This document shows, in pieces, positions 47,786-59,537 of a stretch of 64,000 bases of DNA. The notes under the pieces were generated by a model that saw nothing but the letters and a program-made list of their open reading frames with translations, ran no database searches and was not told the DNA's origin. Numbering within the stretch: position 1 is the first letter of the stretch; every line of letters starts with the position of its first letter. This DNA is from Acanthochromis polyacanthus (taxonomy: Eukaryota; Chordata; Actinopteri; Pomacentridae), in NCBI RefSeq assembly GCF_021347895.1, contig NC_067122.1, forward strand, positions 12,637,983-12,701,982, written 5' to 3'. Made by a program: the position numbers and the translations under genes.

Positions 47786-50700
47786 TGTGTAACATGATTG
47801 GTTTTTGCATCCAAAGAGTGTCCAGCCAAGTTGGATTTGAATTCTCAAACACAATGTGAGGGGAAAAAAACAAGCATGCACTATTTTTCAACTTAAAATG
47901 AACATGACCCCATCGTGAGTGCAGTTCAGTCTGCCCCTCACATGAACAACGAGCAACAATCATTTATTTGATTTATTCAGATGCCCTGGATTTTCAAGAA
48001 TACATGCTGAAGCAAAGCAGTGAGTCATTTCATGACAGTAAGAACAGAAGGCAAAGTGAATCATTGTTAAAGCCGCTCTGTAACAAAGAGAAATAAACCA
48101 TGTGGTGTGTTGTACGGTGAATCAGTAATGCTGCAGGACAAACAGATGGCTTCCACTCTAAATTATTGTTCACTTTGTCCTTAGATTCTCTATGATCAAC
48201 TTCTAAGTTTTCCAAAACTCAACACAAAGAAGATACAACACAGACAGTAGATGTAAGACTGCAATGAGGCCAGGCCACACAATCCATCAGTCAGTCTGAG
48301 AGGGTTTGCTACTGTTTTTTAAATTATGTCCAAACACCAGCACAAGCTCTCGGCATCGCTCTAGTGAACACTTCTCCCAAACAAACAGATGATAAATTTG
48401 GATTTTCTGCATTTTTTGACTTCACCATTTATCAGCCTTATCCTGAGCAGAAAAGTGAGTGCTTCCTTCAGCTCTTCTCCATTCCTTCCTCTTGTCATTT
48501 TGACCTGCTGGTGGAAAAAGTATAGCAGAAATGCAGTGCGGTAGCTAAAACTAAACATTGTGTGGTCCACTAAAGCTAGTGATGAATTCTCAGCTGCACG
48601 CACTGCATCCTGCGTTTGGAGGAAGGTGTAAAGAAGACAGGAGGAAAGGATTAAAACAAACCTCGCAAGGGGAAATACAATGCTATTTCATTTCACTATG
48701 AGGTAGACAAATGGCATTTGAATTGATGGCCACAGTCACAGAAAGGCATGAAGAGAATCATCGACCCTTCAAAACATCAAATGGCCCAGTCACAAATGCT
48801 ATTACTGCCGTAAAGGAGAAGGATAATCAGCCTGTCCATAGATTACAATTTAACGGCTGAGGAAAATGCTCCCAAGCCAGCCTGGGCACATTTAGCTAAC
48901 ATTACAAAAGACCTTGCAACACCAATAATTTGTACCGTCAATATCCCAAACTCAATCCCAGGGTTCATGTCCTGTGATTGAACTGATGGAAATGATAATA
49001 GTTGCCATCAAGGCTAGTCTGACATTTAACTCCTACATAATCTGATCTTTGGACATAACTGCTTCAAGCAAGCTTGATATCAAGAGTTTAAAAAACAGGT
49101 TATTTCACTCAATTGATATTCAGTTCAATATTTCCTTCCAAGGACATAGATGTACAAACTGTAGGCCAGACAAAAACTCACAGAAAATCTGTTAATAAAA
49201 TCTATTTAATAATGTAGAAATCAGGCCAAGAGCCTCGTTTAACATTAACCAAGGTTTCAAAGGCTTACATGCTTGGAGGCTGGAGTAATGTAGATTATGC
49301 CACTGATTTGTTGAGACATTGCAGAAAGATTATCAAGGACTTTCAATTATGAGAGACAGACCCTGCTGACACACAGACATGTTCAGCTTTCCAAGTACCT
49401 CAAATTCCTCTTGTGACCCACCTATTCAACAGCAGCGGGGCAAGAGTGTGAGCTATTTTTGTGTGTGTTGACCCAAAGAAGACCCTTCACGCTGTCTACA
49501 TTACAAGCCCACCTCCCACATAGTTCATATGACCCCCAACTGCTGGACCTGCAAAGGGTCACAGTGCAATCACAGTGCGACAGATGTGTGTGGTTTCTCA
49601 AACACATACCGTGACATTCGGGTCTGCATTAGCAAATACGTGCCTAAAGAAACATTTGATAGCATGACAAAATGCAAACATTGCAAACACCGGCAGTGTG
49701 CAGTTAGTAAACTAATTCAAGTCGACTCTTCTTGAAGGTTGCTACTAAACATTCAAATGAGGAAGACTGTATTTACTGAAGGAATGTGAATTTGTTTGCA
49801 AGGGCAAATTAATGTAAACAACAAAAGGCTTTCTAAGGTACCGAATGTATTCAGTCTGTATATTAACCAAGACAAAAAAAGTCACATCTTGTTAGATTAA
49901 AAGGAGAATTCAAATCGCAGAGATACTCAGCAGGGAAACATTTGTGTATCTGTTGTAAATCTCGACTAAATAATTCGAAACGAGGGAAGCACTGTTCTGA
50001 CTTTTTCTCTCCCAGTACCAATTTGAATACTTCAACTTGGGATATTTGCAGAGTACTAATCCATCACCAGGAAATATAAAGTAATTGATTTATTTATGTA
50101 GCATATTTAATACAAGGAGAAAGCTCAAGGTGCTGTCTAAACTGAGTAATAAACTAAATAAGGTTTGCGACTAACTTGAAGACTAGCTACAAAAACTACA
50201 CATTAACATTATTTTTACCACCTTGCAGTAGGCTTTGACAGCCAGGAAGGAGGATAAAACTTGACTGACTGAATGCACAGAATTACTAGAGATTTGGCGA
50301 CTGATGGACAATAACAAGCAGCTTGTGCTGTTTATATGCAGTGAAAAAAATGCCAAAAAGCAGCAAAAAAAAAAAGCACAGAATTTATGTGAGATATTGA
50401 AATAACAGGTGTGAACATATGGAATTATAGAAATTGCCATATTGTTGGCTTATTTAGTCATACCAAGTGACACTGTTGCAAATATGAAGACACATTTTAA
50501 ACCTCTTCATGAGAGCATCTGGTTGCATGTGGAACTTAAGACTGCAATTCATGTTTTTAATACGGATGGTTTTATCTCACAACACAGTCCATCTCGGATC
50601 AATCAGATGTTAAATCCAAAGCAAACTCATGCAACAGTCAGCTTAACAGTCGAGAGGTGCCTCCGTAAAATTTCTGTTCCCAAAATGGAAAATTTTTTTA

Positions 50701-53274
50701 AAAAAATCCAACAAATTAGAAAATGGGAATGGAATTCCAAGGTTTTAATGTTAGGTTAATATTTTCATATGAATTGGCAGCCTGCCCAAGTGGAATGAAT
50801 GTGACTGAATTTTTTAATACCAGTGACAGAGAAATGACATTGATGATGAATCTCTCGCATCACGGCAGACGCTTCATCCGCTTAATCAGGTCAGTATCGG
50901 CGCAGATTCCAATCCAGTGAATCAGATTGGTGCGTCTCTGATGTCTGATGATTAATCCCAACTTTTATAGCGCAGAATAATTGTTTTCTGGATAAAAATT
51001 CATGATTTACTGGAAGGGGTTTTCAGTAACACCGTCATAAACCAGCTGAGGAACTTTCACACAAGAGCAAATGAAAACACACACAGAAATCTCTGCATCT
51101 AATCCTTCCACTACAGGCACACGCTTTTCTTTTTAATCATGCAGTTTCTGTTAAAACATAATTTACAGCAATATGTTTATGAGATAATTCTCCACATACC
51201 ATCTTTAAAAAAAAAGTCACTGCTTCCACCAAGGAATCTGTGCCATACAGTTTTAATTACTGGTGGGATTACTTGAGGCCTATTTCTCATCTTATCCAAA
51301 CTGCAATAATAAGAATAAGAAAAGTGTTGGTATAAAAAGAGAGTTTAAGCAGCTTAACCTCTTTTCACTCAGAAAAGATCACTGCAGGACATGAATCATG
51401 CCAGATGATTATTTGTGAAAGGACTGAAATAACTATATGAATATGTTAGTAAAAGAAAAAAGAAAACACCTTAAATTTAAAAAAGAATATAAAGCTGGAG
51501 TCACAGATTTATTTTGTGGTTTTCGTTGAAGACCTTCCAACAATGGATTGCTTCTCTGAACTGTAATAGAAAGTACCTTCAAGCTCATTCCCTGTAGCAA
51601 AGCTCTGAAATGGCTCCGCAGGAGTTATGATGGTCAATGCAAATTACTGTAGCAGTGATTCATAAGACGGGGCTCCATTGGTGCCCTCTGTGCCAGTTTA
51701 TGGCCGTTATAAACCATAGCCTCCATCCACCTTAGAGCTGCACACGTTATAAGACAGCACCAGATGTGGACGAGAGAAAACCAATGAGAACAGAAAAAAA
51801 TATGCAAAAAGTAAAAATGAGGGAGTAAAAGATGCGAAAGGGCAAGCCAAAAAGTCTGGGATTAATCAGCCAATTATGAAGGCTTTTCCATGAGAATTTA
51901 CTGCTCGCACAACCTGATCCCTACTTTCACTCCCCCATGTAGAGAACAAGACTGTGATATAGCGTTTTAATAGTTTTGATCTAAAACAAAACTGAATGCT
52001 GCTCCAGTGTGTTTTCCTACTAGCTGGTTTGGAGTAAATGCTACCATTCCGCCACAATACATTGTCGTAGGTGGCACAACAGATTTGTTAACAGTAGGAG
52101 AAAAAAACAATTTAAAACAAATGAAATGAAGACGCTGGGAGCTAAATGATTCATGGCATGGGGCTAATGAACCAGCGGTTTTTACCAGCTTAACTATTCA
52201 TTTTCATGTAGTTAAAATGAAACCAAATACTGAACAAAGAAGCCAGGCAGCTGTACCAACTCGCATGGCAGAGAGCTTATGTGGAAACATCTCAGAGTGA
52301 CACAGCGAGAGAAATAAAGTTTGTTGTACTTGAAGTGTAAAAAAAAAAAAAGCCACAGCAAAATGCTTCATATGTCTAAATTTGTAAAAATCTCTGTGTG
52401 CTTAACCGTGGACTGAGAGGAAAATAACATCTTCTTGTTTCAGCTCCTTAGAGGCAGTCATAGTACATTGACCTGGTTTTCTCTGAAACTGTTCATTTGA
52501 GTAACCACAGCAGGGGAAAAAAAGTGCTTTGGGCCCTTCAGGCTGTCATGAGCACAGACTAGAAGGGCAGCAGTTGGCTTCAAACCCCTGTTTCTTTATT
52601 TTGCGGTAGTACTGCAGCATGAAAGCAAGATAATTAACAGTGACAAAAAGCCATCTAAATAAGGAGATGGCATGGAGACTTGTCAGGTTTGAGCTCGTTT
52701 GCCTACAGACTCTTCTTCTCTGCAACCATGTTCCTCCCTTGATGAGCCAGTCAAATCAAGCCAACGCCAGAGGCAGCGCAGTGTGAGGTCCTCTGACCGG
52801 CGCCAATATAACACATTTAAAATGAGTAAAAAAGAGGCAAATGTCTCCGCTAATTAAAGAGCAGACTGATGAGAAGTTGCTGCTAGGCACGGGGTACAAC
52901 AATGAACATGAAAGCGAACGAAGGACTTGGCACAGGCCGGAACATCCTGCTGCAGAAACCCAGCGAGCACATAACTACTTACGCACCGAAAAATATCCCG
53001 TTTTTGTTTGTTGTTGGCTTTTTTTTCAAAAATGAGCAGACTGATTTAGGCAGAATTTGATCTAGTTTGTGTTCCCATGGCATAAAAAAATCTGCACAAA
53101 AAATGTAATTATTCTGCTACAGTAAGGCAATTTTGAAAGTACAGAGACAAATGTTTGCAAATGCAGAGAGTATTGGCTATGAAAGCAGCACTATGCCTCA
53201 GGAAGGCTTGTGGTGCCAAATTACAGATGACGCTCAGTAGGTTGAGGTTTTTGAAATAAATTCTTAAAAAAAAC
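47786..53274. other. Intergenic DNA, no gene recognised
   Basis: Short open frames only. The cysteine-rich frame at 49529-49735 does not form a recognisable zinc-finger pattern. 50760-51010 holds several TAATC(C/A) words, including GATTAATCCC. An A run lies at 52340-52351. Confidence 0.4.
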
Positions 53275-53717
53275 CCAAAACATCAGGCACAAGATAAGAT
53301 CAGATATCTATTATTGTGTAAGTCGTCCTCATGCCACCAAAAATCTGAGCAATTGTGGTGCAGATATAGAATCTCAGGGGGAATCCTAGTGTTCAGGTTT
53401 GTACCAGAGCAGTAACAGGGGGAAAAGGCTTAATCAGGTTGGGATGTTGGGAGTGTGAAGGTGGGGTCAACAACTTGAACTCTTTCACCCTCCTTCTGCT
53501 GTTACTGAGCAGTTGTTGCGGTGTGGGTGCACTGGCCTGCAAGTGTAGTTGCCATGTATGAGTGTGCATAGTCTGCCACATTTTTTTTTTCAGTGGTTCA
53601 TGAAAGGAACATCCACATGAATATCAAGACCCAAGGTTTCCCAGCAGGACATCGCATTATAGCAAGATGATCAGGGTAACACACTGCATCTGTCATTGGG
53701 CTGAATATAAATAATAT
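53275..53717 (-). mobile_element. Internally deleted Tc1-like transposon, copy 1
   Basis: It matches the family of the 30209 and 56929 relics: TATTATTGTGTAAGTCG, CAACAACTTGAACTCTTTC, ACATCCACATGAATATCAAG then ACCCAAGGTTTCCCAGCAGG. It then jumps directly from the transposase middle to the far end at GCATTATAGCAAGATGATCA. Most of the transposase is therefore missing. Confidence 0.65.
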
Positions 53718-55524
53718 ACGTTTACTCTGTGGGAATTTTTTGAATGTTCTTTTGCAACAACTATGTTTTGTTATTATTTCTATGTACTAACAGGCATTTA
53801 CACCTGGGATTTGCCCAGAGCAATTACTCCCTGATACAGAGCACCTCTAGGCTACACTGACCACTGAGGTAGGAAAGTAGGATTCTTGTTCACTTTCCCA
53901 CACATATTTTTTTCTCAGTTGGTTTACATTTTCAACATTAAGACCACCTTTTTAGCATTCAAGCTGCAGCCAACCACTAATTACCCTCTGACACAGTTGT
54001 AACGTATGTACAGTATGTGCCATATAGGTGTCACTTTTTCTTCACATTTCTTAGTTTCAAAGGTCTGTGCTCTTTCAGATGTGTTGAGGGTTAATGCAAG
54101 ACTATCTCGGTATCTGACAGCTCCTCATCAAAGACTTTTGTCAGCAAGTCGCTCTGCAGGGGGATTTGAACAGCGAGGTCCCCGCAGGAGCAAGCATGCC
54201 CTCGGCCCATCTCTCATCTCAATGCTGGACTGTTCACCTGCAGGCTACTTGTCCGACGGAAGGACTTGATGGGATTCTGGAAACAAACTTGTCATCTATC
54301 AGCAAACACATACTGAATGGAAAGCTTCACCAGCATGCCTGAATAAATGATGCAGTCATTCATGTCTAAGATAAAAACTGGTACCATGTAAGCATTTTGC
54401 TTCCTTTGCTGAAGCAATACGGATATTTTTGAAATGGACTGTGTTCTTGAACTGTTATTCCTCGATGCAAACAAAACAAAATGAAAAAATGCCAAATTAC
54501 AGTTCTTGTATCAAAGCTCATCCTAATGAACAGTAGCTCTCTCTGCAGCTACTGGGCCACAGAAGCTACTTCCTGTTTCATGATACATAGTTCATTACTC
54601 CTCTCTAGAGCCTTGTGTTTGTCTACAAGGAACTCCTGACTGATGCCACAGCCCCAAATGTCTGATAACCATGGTGATGGCTTGGCCTTGCTCACATCCT
54701 CATTAGGAAAGTACAGGACAAGGAGTAAGTTGGGTAAACAAGCTGAACCCATTCCATTAATGGCTGTGGGCTCCCCTGCCACAGCACCATTAATTATCTG
54801 GTCTTACAGAGAGATTAGACGAGAGAAAACAACAAGTCATGTGCCAGCATCTCCACTGCCTGGAGGTCTGCTGACTTTAATTAGATCGGCATTCCTCATG
54901 AAGCTACAACATGACCAAACTTCTTCAGTCATTCATTCCTGTGTGTAATTGTTATTGTTGTAAAAATTTGGCAAAACTCTGCTGCTGTGGGGAACTTACT
55001 GTGTTTAACAGAACTGAGTTTACCATTTTGGGGACAGGGATTTCAATGCATGAGATTATCGTGAGTCAAGCAAAGCTAAAACTTAGTGAGAAATGTCAAA
55101 CAAAAGCATGATTCCTCCTAGAAATGTTGTGAAAAGATCTGGAACCTGGTCGAGGGAGTGCCTGATATCTACTAATAGCTAATTTGAAAACCACATCAGC
55201 AAAGAGCTGCGACTCTGAATGCTGCAAACTATAGAAATAGTGGATTGTAAAGATTCAAGGAGATTTTGTGATAGATTAGCACAGTAAAATTATAAAACTT
55301 AGTCATTTAATGAACAGACTCGCTAGTCATGTCTTGAACAGCACTCTGGGGACAACGAAAATATTAGGTTTTATTTCATTGTTTGCCATTTTATTTTGAT
55401 AATCAGACCTTTAACAAATGATATGTCCATTGTTTACGAAGAGTTAAAAAGCAAGATTAAGTTCATTAAGGGACCAGAAACATGACCACAATGAGATACT
55501 AACATCGGATGTGTATGCAGATGT
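53718..55524. other. Intergenic DNA, no gene recognised
   Basis: No repeat or gene was recognised. The overlapping frames at 54549-54948 on both strands have no domains. Confidence 0.4.
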
Positions 55525-55539
55525 ATGCTGCCATAACTT

Positions 55540-56177
55540 CCATCCATCCATCCATTTTCCTCCGCTTATCCGGGGCCGGGTCGCGGGGGCAGCAGGCGAA
55601 GCAGGTCGTTCCAGATGTCCCTCCCCCCGGCGACGCTTTCCAGCTCTTCCTGGGGGATGCCGAGGCGTTCCCAGGCCAGACGAGATATATAATCTCTCCA
55701 GCGAGTTCTGGGTCTGCCCCGGGGTCTCCTCCCAGACGGACGTGCTCGGAAAACCTCCAGAGGAAGTCTCCCTGGAGGCATCCGAATCAGGTGGCCAAAC
55801 CACCTCAACTGGCTCCTTTCGATGCGAAGGAGCAGTGGCTCTACTCCGAGCTCCCTCCGGATGTCTGAGCTCCTCACCCTCTCTCTAAGGCTGAGCCCAG
55901 CCACCCTACGGAGGAAGCTCATTTCGGCCGCTTGTATCCGCGATCTTGTTCTTTCGGTCACTACCCAAAGCTCATGACCATAGGTGAGGGTTGGAACGTA
56001 GATGGACTGGTAAATCGAGAGCTTCGCCTTACGGCTCAGCTCCCTCTTCACCACGACGGTTCGGTACAACGCCCGCATTACTGCTGACGCCGCACCAATC
56101 CGCCTGTCCATCTCTCGCTCCATTTTCCCATCACTCGTGAACAAGATCCCGAGATACTTAAACTCCTTCGCTTGAGG
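55540..56177 (-). mobile_element. Young 5'-truncated Rex3/RTE-type LINE
   Basis: A perfect 15-bp target duplication, ATGCTGCCATAACTT, flanks it at 55525-55539 and 56178-56192, which fixes both edges and makes it 638 bp. On the minus strand the 3' end is very short: just after the stop codon it runs into AAAATGGATGGATGGATGG, the tandem tail known for Rex3. The perfect duplication and the intact frame point to a recent insertion. Confidence 0.85.
55566..56177 (-). pseudogene. C-terminal reverse-transcriptase fragment of Rex3/RTE-type LINE
   Basis: About 203 residues stay open from the truncation edge to the TAA at 55566. Recognisable parts are FKYLGILFTSDG with MDRRIGAASAVMRALY, SIYVPTLTYGHELWV, RIQAAEMSFLRRVAG, RWFGHLIRM and RPRGRPRTRWRDYI, the familiar end of the fish Rex3/RTE protein. 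The endonuclease and the RT active site are absent because of 5' truncation, so no active enzyme is made. The frame also runs upstream into host DNA with no ATG of its own at the LINE edge. Confidence 0.85.
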
Positions 56178-56210
56178 ATGCTGCCATAACTTGAACAATA
56201 AAAATGAATA

Positions 56211-56928
56211 CATTTGGTCCTCGGTTTACGACATCATCGACCTATAACATTTCACTGTTATGTCAGAACTGGTTACATGGAATTAGTTAATGAGTGAAGC
56301 AGACAAACATTTTCATGTGCTATAGGACGGCTTTGTTTACATTCGCCGGTTGTATGCCACCCACCTTGGATTGAGCTACATTTACTAATTTTTTGCTCTT
56401 CATTATGGCTCCCAAGTGTAAGTCAGACTCTTCTGATGGCAGTGCTTCGAAGAAAAGGAGAGCCATCTCCATTGGAAGTGAAATTACAATTACATGCTCA
56501 AAACAAAGCGAAACAAATGTCAAAATAACTACAAAAAAACCTATAACTTAGCTCCAGAATTAGCCGCCATTCCCAGCTCTCTCTCGCTCGACACACCGGC
56601 ACAGAGCAACACACACACTACTGCTGACACTCAGCCAATCAGAGGCGAGTAAACTAAACATGGCATGCTCACTGACATTAGGTAAATCTCAAACTTAATA
56701 ATAAATATTGAAACCTCAACATCAACAACAACATCAGTCTGTTAGAATATTCTGTTATCTTCTTGTAAAAGGACTCATACATGCATTAAAGTCATTGGTA
56801 TTCATGAGTTTTCCAAATAACTGATCAATATCGTGATGCACGTAGCGGCTTTGTTTACTTTGTCGGTGGAGTTCCAACTTACGTTGATCCATAGGAATGG
56901 AACTCTGACATAAGTCGAGGACCCCCTG
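56211..56928 (+). mobile_element. Internally deleted Tigger (pogo-group) DNA transposon
   Basis: The left end CATTTGGTCCTCGGTTTACG and the right end, which reads CAGGGGGTCCTCGACTTATG on the complement, are inverted. TA dinucleotides flank them at 56209-56210 and 56929-56930. Inside is the start of a Tigger-like transposase (see 56405). CGGCTTTGTTTAC occurs in direct orientation near both ends (56328 and 56848). The element is 718 bp, far shorter than a full Tigger, so it is non-autonomous. Confidence 0.75.
56405..56551 (+). pseudogene. N-terminal remnant of a Tigger-like transposase
   Basis: A 48-residue frame starts MAPKCKSDSSDGSASKKRRA, the usual lysine-rich opening of Tigger/pogo transposases just before the CENP-B-type DNA-binding domain. 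After about 25 residues the family pattern is lost, then a stop follows. The helix-turn-helix and DDE catalytic domain are missing. It is inactive. Confidence 0.65.
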
Positions 56929-57447
56929 TACATATTTATTTGTCAGAACATAACAACAAAAACACATACCGAGAACATCTAAATGCCACTTATCTTTGCC
57001 AAACAGCTCTGACCTGTTGGGGCATGATTGTCTTCTACACAGATGTTGACAGCAGATCCTTTGGGTGCTGTAGGTTGCTGGGTGGGACTTCAGAAGCTCT
57101 AGCTTTTTCTGGTGCATCTTTCCAATGCTCCATCATACTTGGGATGAGGAACTTGGAGGCCAGGTCAACACCTTCACATCTTTGCTGCATTCTCTTAGCA
57201 GTTCTTGAGCAGCTTTTGTAATGTATCAGGGTGCATTGTGCTGTTACGGGAGGCAGCTGTTACCACAGATTGACATGGAAAGGTGTGCTTGGTCTGCAGC
57301 AATGTTTATGTGGGTGGTATGTGTCAAAGTTTTGTCCACATAAATGCTCAGACTCAAGGTTTCCGAGCAGAACTTTGCATTGTAACAGGATGATCAATGC
57401 TATTCATTTCACATTAGCGCTTTTAACATTGTGGCTAATTTGGTGTA
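56929..57447 (-). mobile_element. Internally deleted Tc1-like transposon, copy 2
   Basis: From GCCAAACAGCTCTGACCTGT through GGCCAGGTCAACACCT, TTGGTCTGCAGCAATGTTTA, and AGACTCAAGGTTTCCGAGCA it follows the minus-strand transposase of the fish Tc1-like family. It then jumps at GCATTGTAACAGGATGATCA to the far end (TTTAACATTGTGGCTAATTT then GGTGTA). The left edge touches the Tigger element's TA. Frames are broken. Confidence 0.7.
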
Positions 57448-58504
57448 AGTTTTTCCCTCTGTGATCAAAAATGTCTTTTAGCATCTGGAGCATCTATTCA
57501 GGCTCAGAATTAAAACTTACTTTCTTATTTCATATTCAGAAACAAAGATTTCTTATTATGAGCTTATCTGTCAGAACCCTACATCTAATAAAAATGTTTA
57601 AATAACAAGACTGACAAAGAATGGTGTGAGTCCTGCTGGAGATAACTGTACAAACTTAAAATTACAAGGAAAATGTTCAGTATACTAAATACTATGATGC
57701 TGTATTTTCTAAATATTTCATTATTCCTGAAGACACACATTTAAACACAATTTGTTTGGCACAATGTGGTACGAGTTTTCTGTGTGCATTGAAAAGTGTG
57801 TGGTGTGAAAAATGTTTTTTTTCAAGCCTAAAATGTTTAGCCATTCTTGATAATCTAATTACTGAACTATGGAGCATAATTACATATAATTATTCCCATA
57901 AATTCAAATATTTACACATGATGAAACTCTTTGTCAACTCTGCCGTCCAAGCATATGGTGGCATGTTTCCAGTTTGGCAAATATTTTTAAACTAAGTGGC
58001 CTTAGTAAATTACTCACATTCATGTTTTTATGTCAAGACAAAAAATATTGCTGTAAATACATTTGGGCCTTACAAAAACATTGCATAAGTGGAAAATAGG
58101 TCCGCAGTCATGCTAAGATGGCCTGCAGATAGAGGTCTCTAGATACTGCAGACAGTGTAAATGGAAAGGGTTATCACTGCCTTTTAGGCACATTGCCACA
58201 GTATGAAGGCACAGTAGGCAAACTCTCCATTGATATGATGGTGTGTCGTCACATTGAGGCTGTGAAAAGATCTTCAAAGACATCTCATCTTTCTTCAGGG
58301 CAGCAAAGAAGGTAATATGAGTGTAGCACTGAGAGCTGCATCAATCAGTGTCAGAAATTCTATGAAATATTTTTAGCAATTTTAATAAGCAACAGTAAAC
58401 GTCCTTCATTATTGATATCCACAATTAATGAAAGCAGTGTGCTATTTGTTAGAAGCCCTCTTTTTCAGCCAAAAGTGGGCAAATGACCTGGAAACACAGC
58501 AAAC

Positions 58505-58531
58505 ATTTATTATATCAGTGATATAATAAAT
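58505..58531. repeat. Perfect AT-rich palindrome
   Basis: ATTTATTATATCA and its exact complement are separated by a single G, giving 13-bp arms with a one-base centre. Confidence 0.8.
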
Positions 58532-59444
58532 CACTGTGGTTCTGCTGGTCTCTAAACGCTGCTGCTCTGGAGGTACTCCTCCCTGTTATGTGCTCCTTCA
58601 ATTGTTCCTCTCCCTTCAGAGCTCTGTTCCTTTGTAGTTTAATTTTTAATGTAAAGTGCAGGTTTAATCAGGTGTAATCTGTATTTCTGTTTTCTCTTTT
58701 GCAATAATGCTTAAGTTGATGTGTTTAGAATCATTTTTAAATGGTGATGAAGTTTGACAAGGTGTTGATGAATGGACAGAGTGGTACCTCGTGAACTGGA
58801 TTTTCTAAACAATGAACAATCAACTGTCTGTCTCAAAATACAAAGTCTGTGCTATTTGATCTGTTCAAACTTTAAAGGAAGAGTTTTAGGAGAAAAATTC
58901 CAGTATATCCGGACTCTTGGTGTCAGAGGGGTTATGGACAGATACTTGCAGGAAACGTTTTGTATTCTAGGAAATACATTTATTAATTTTTTTTAGTAAG
59001 ATTTATATTAAATGATTAATATAAGGTCTGTGCAGAACATATGAATCTACCGCCAGCTGTTTTTTTTAGCTGAGCAAAAATACTAGAAATGGAGAAATGC
59101 TCAACAAGAAAGTGTATTTCCCAAACTGCTGCACTATTCCTTTAAGTATCTATCGAACAAGCAAGGCAAACCAGGAGCTGTGATGCTGCCAGCTATTGAC
59201 TGAATCCTTTATACATCCCACACCGCCTCTTTCCTTCCTCTTCTTCCGCCCTATATTAAGACAGCTTAAATGGACAGAAAAGTATTCAGAGTCCATGATT
59301 TACCAAATCAGGAAAAGACAAACATTCAATACTGCTGTCAGTGATTGATGTGAAATTGTCGCTAACCTCAGCAGCAAGCTTTAAAATACAGCTATTGTAG
59401 CATTCACAAAGGCATATGGCAAGCTGAAGGTTATCTGCAGGGTG

Positions 59445-59446
<2 letters not shown>

Positions 59447-59536
<90 letters not shown>
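59447..59536. repeat. Perfect GT microsatellite (45 units)
   Basis: An uninterrupted (GT)45 tract of 90 bp. Long perfect tracts such as this are usually length-variable. Read on the minus strand it gives false threonine-histidine repeat frames. Confidence 0.98.

Positions 59537-59537
<1 letters not shown>

Noticed and set aside
49529..49735. Cysteine-rich frame that could be a zinc-finger peptide
   Set aside because: The cysteine and histidine spacing fits no family that I know, and there is no splice or start context.
58760..59150. A further fish MITE (ACCGCCAGCTG and TAGCTGAGCA words)
   Set aside because: The match to families that I remember is weak and has no clear ends.
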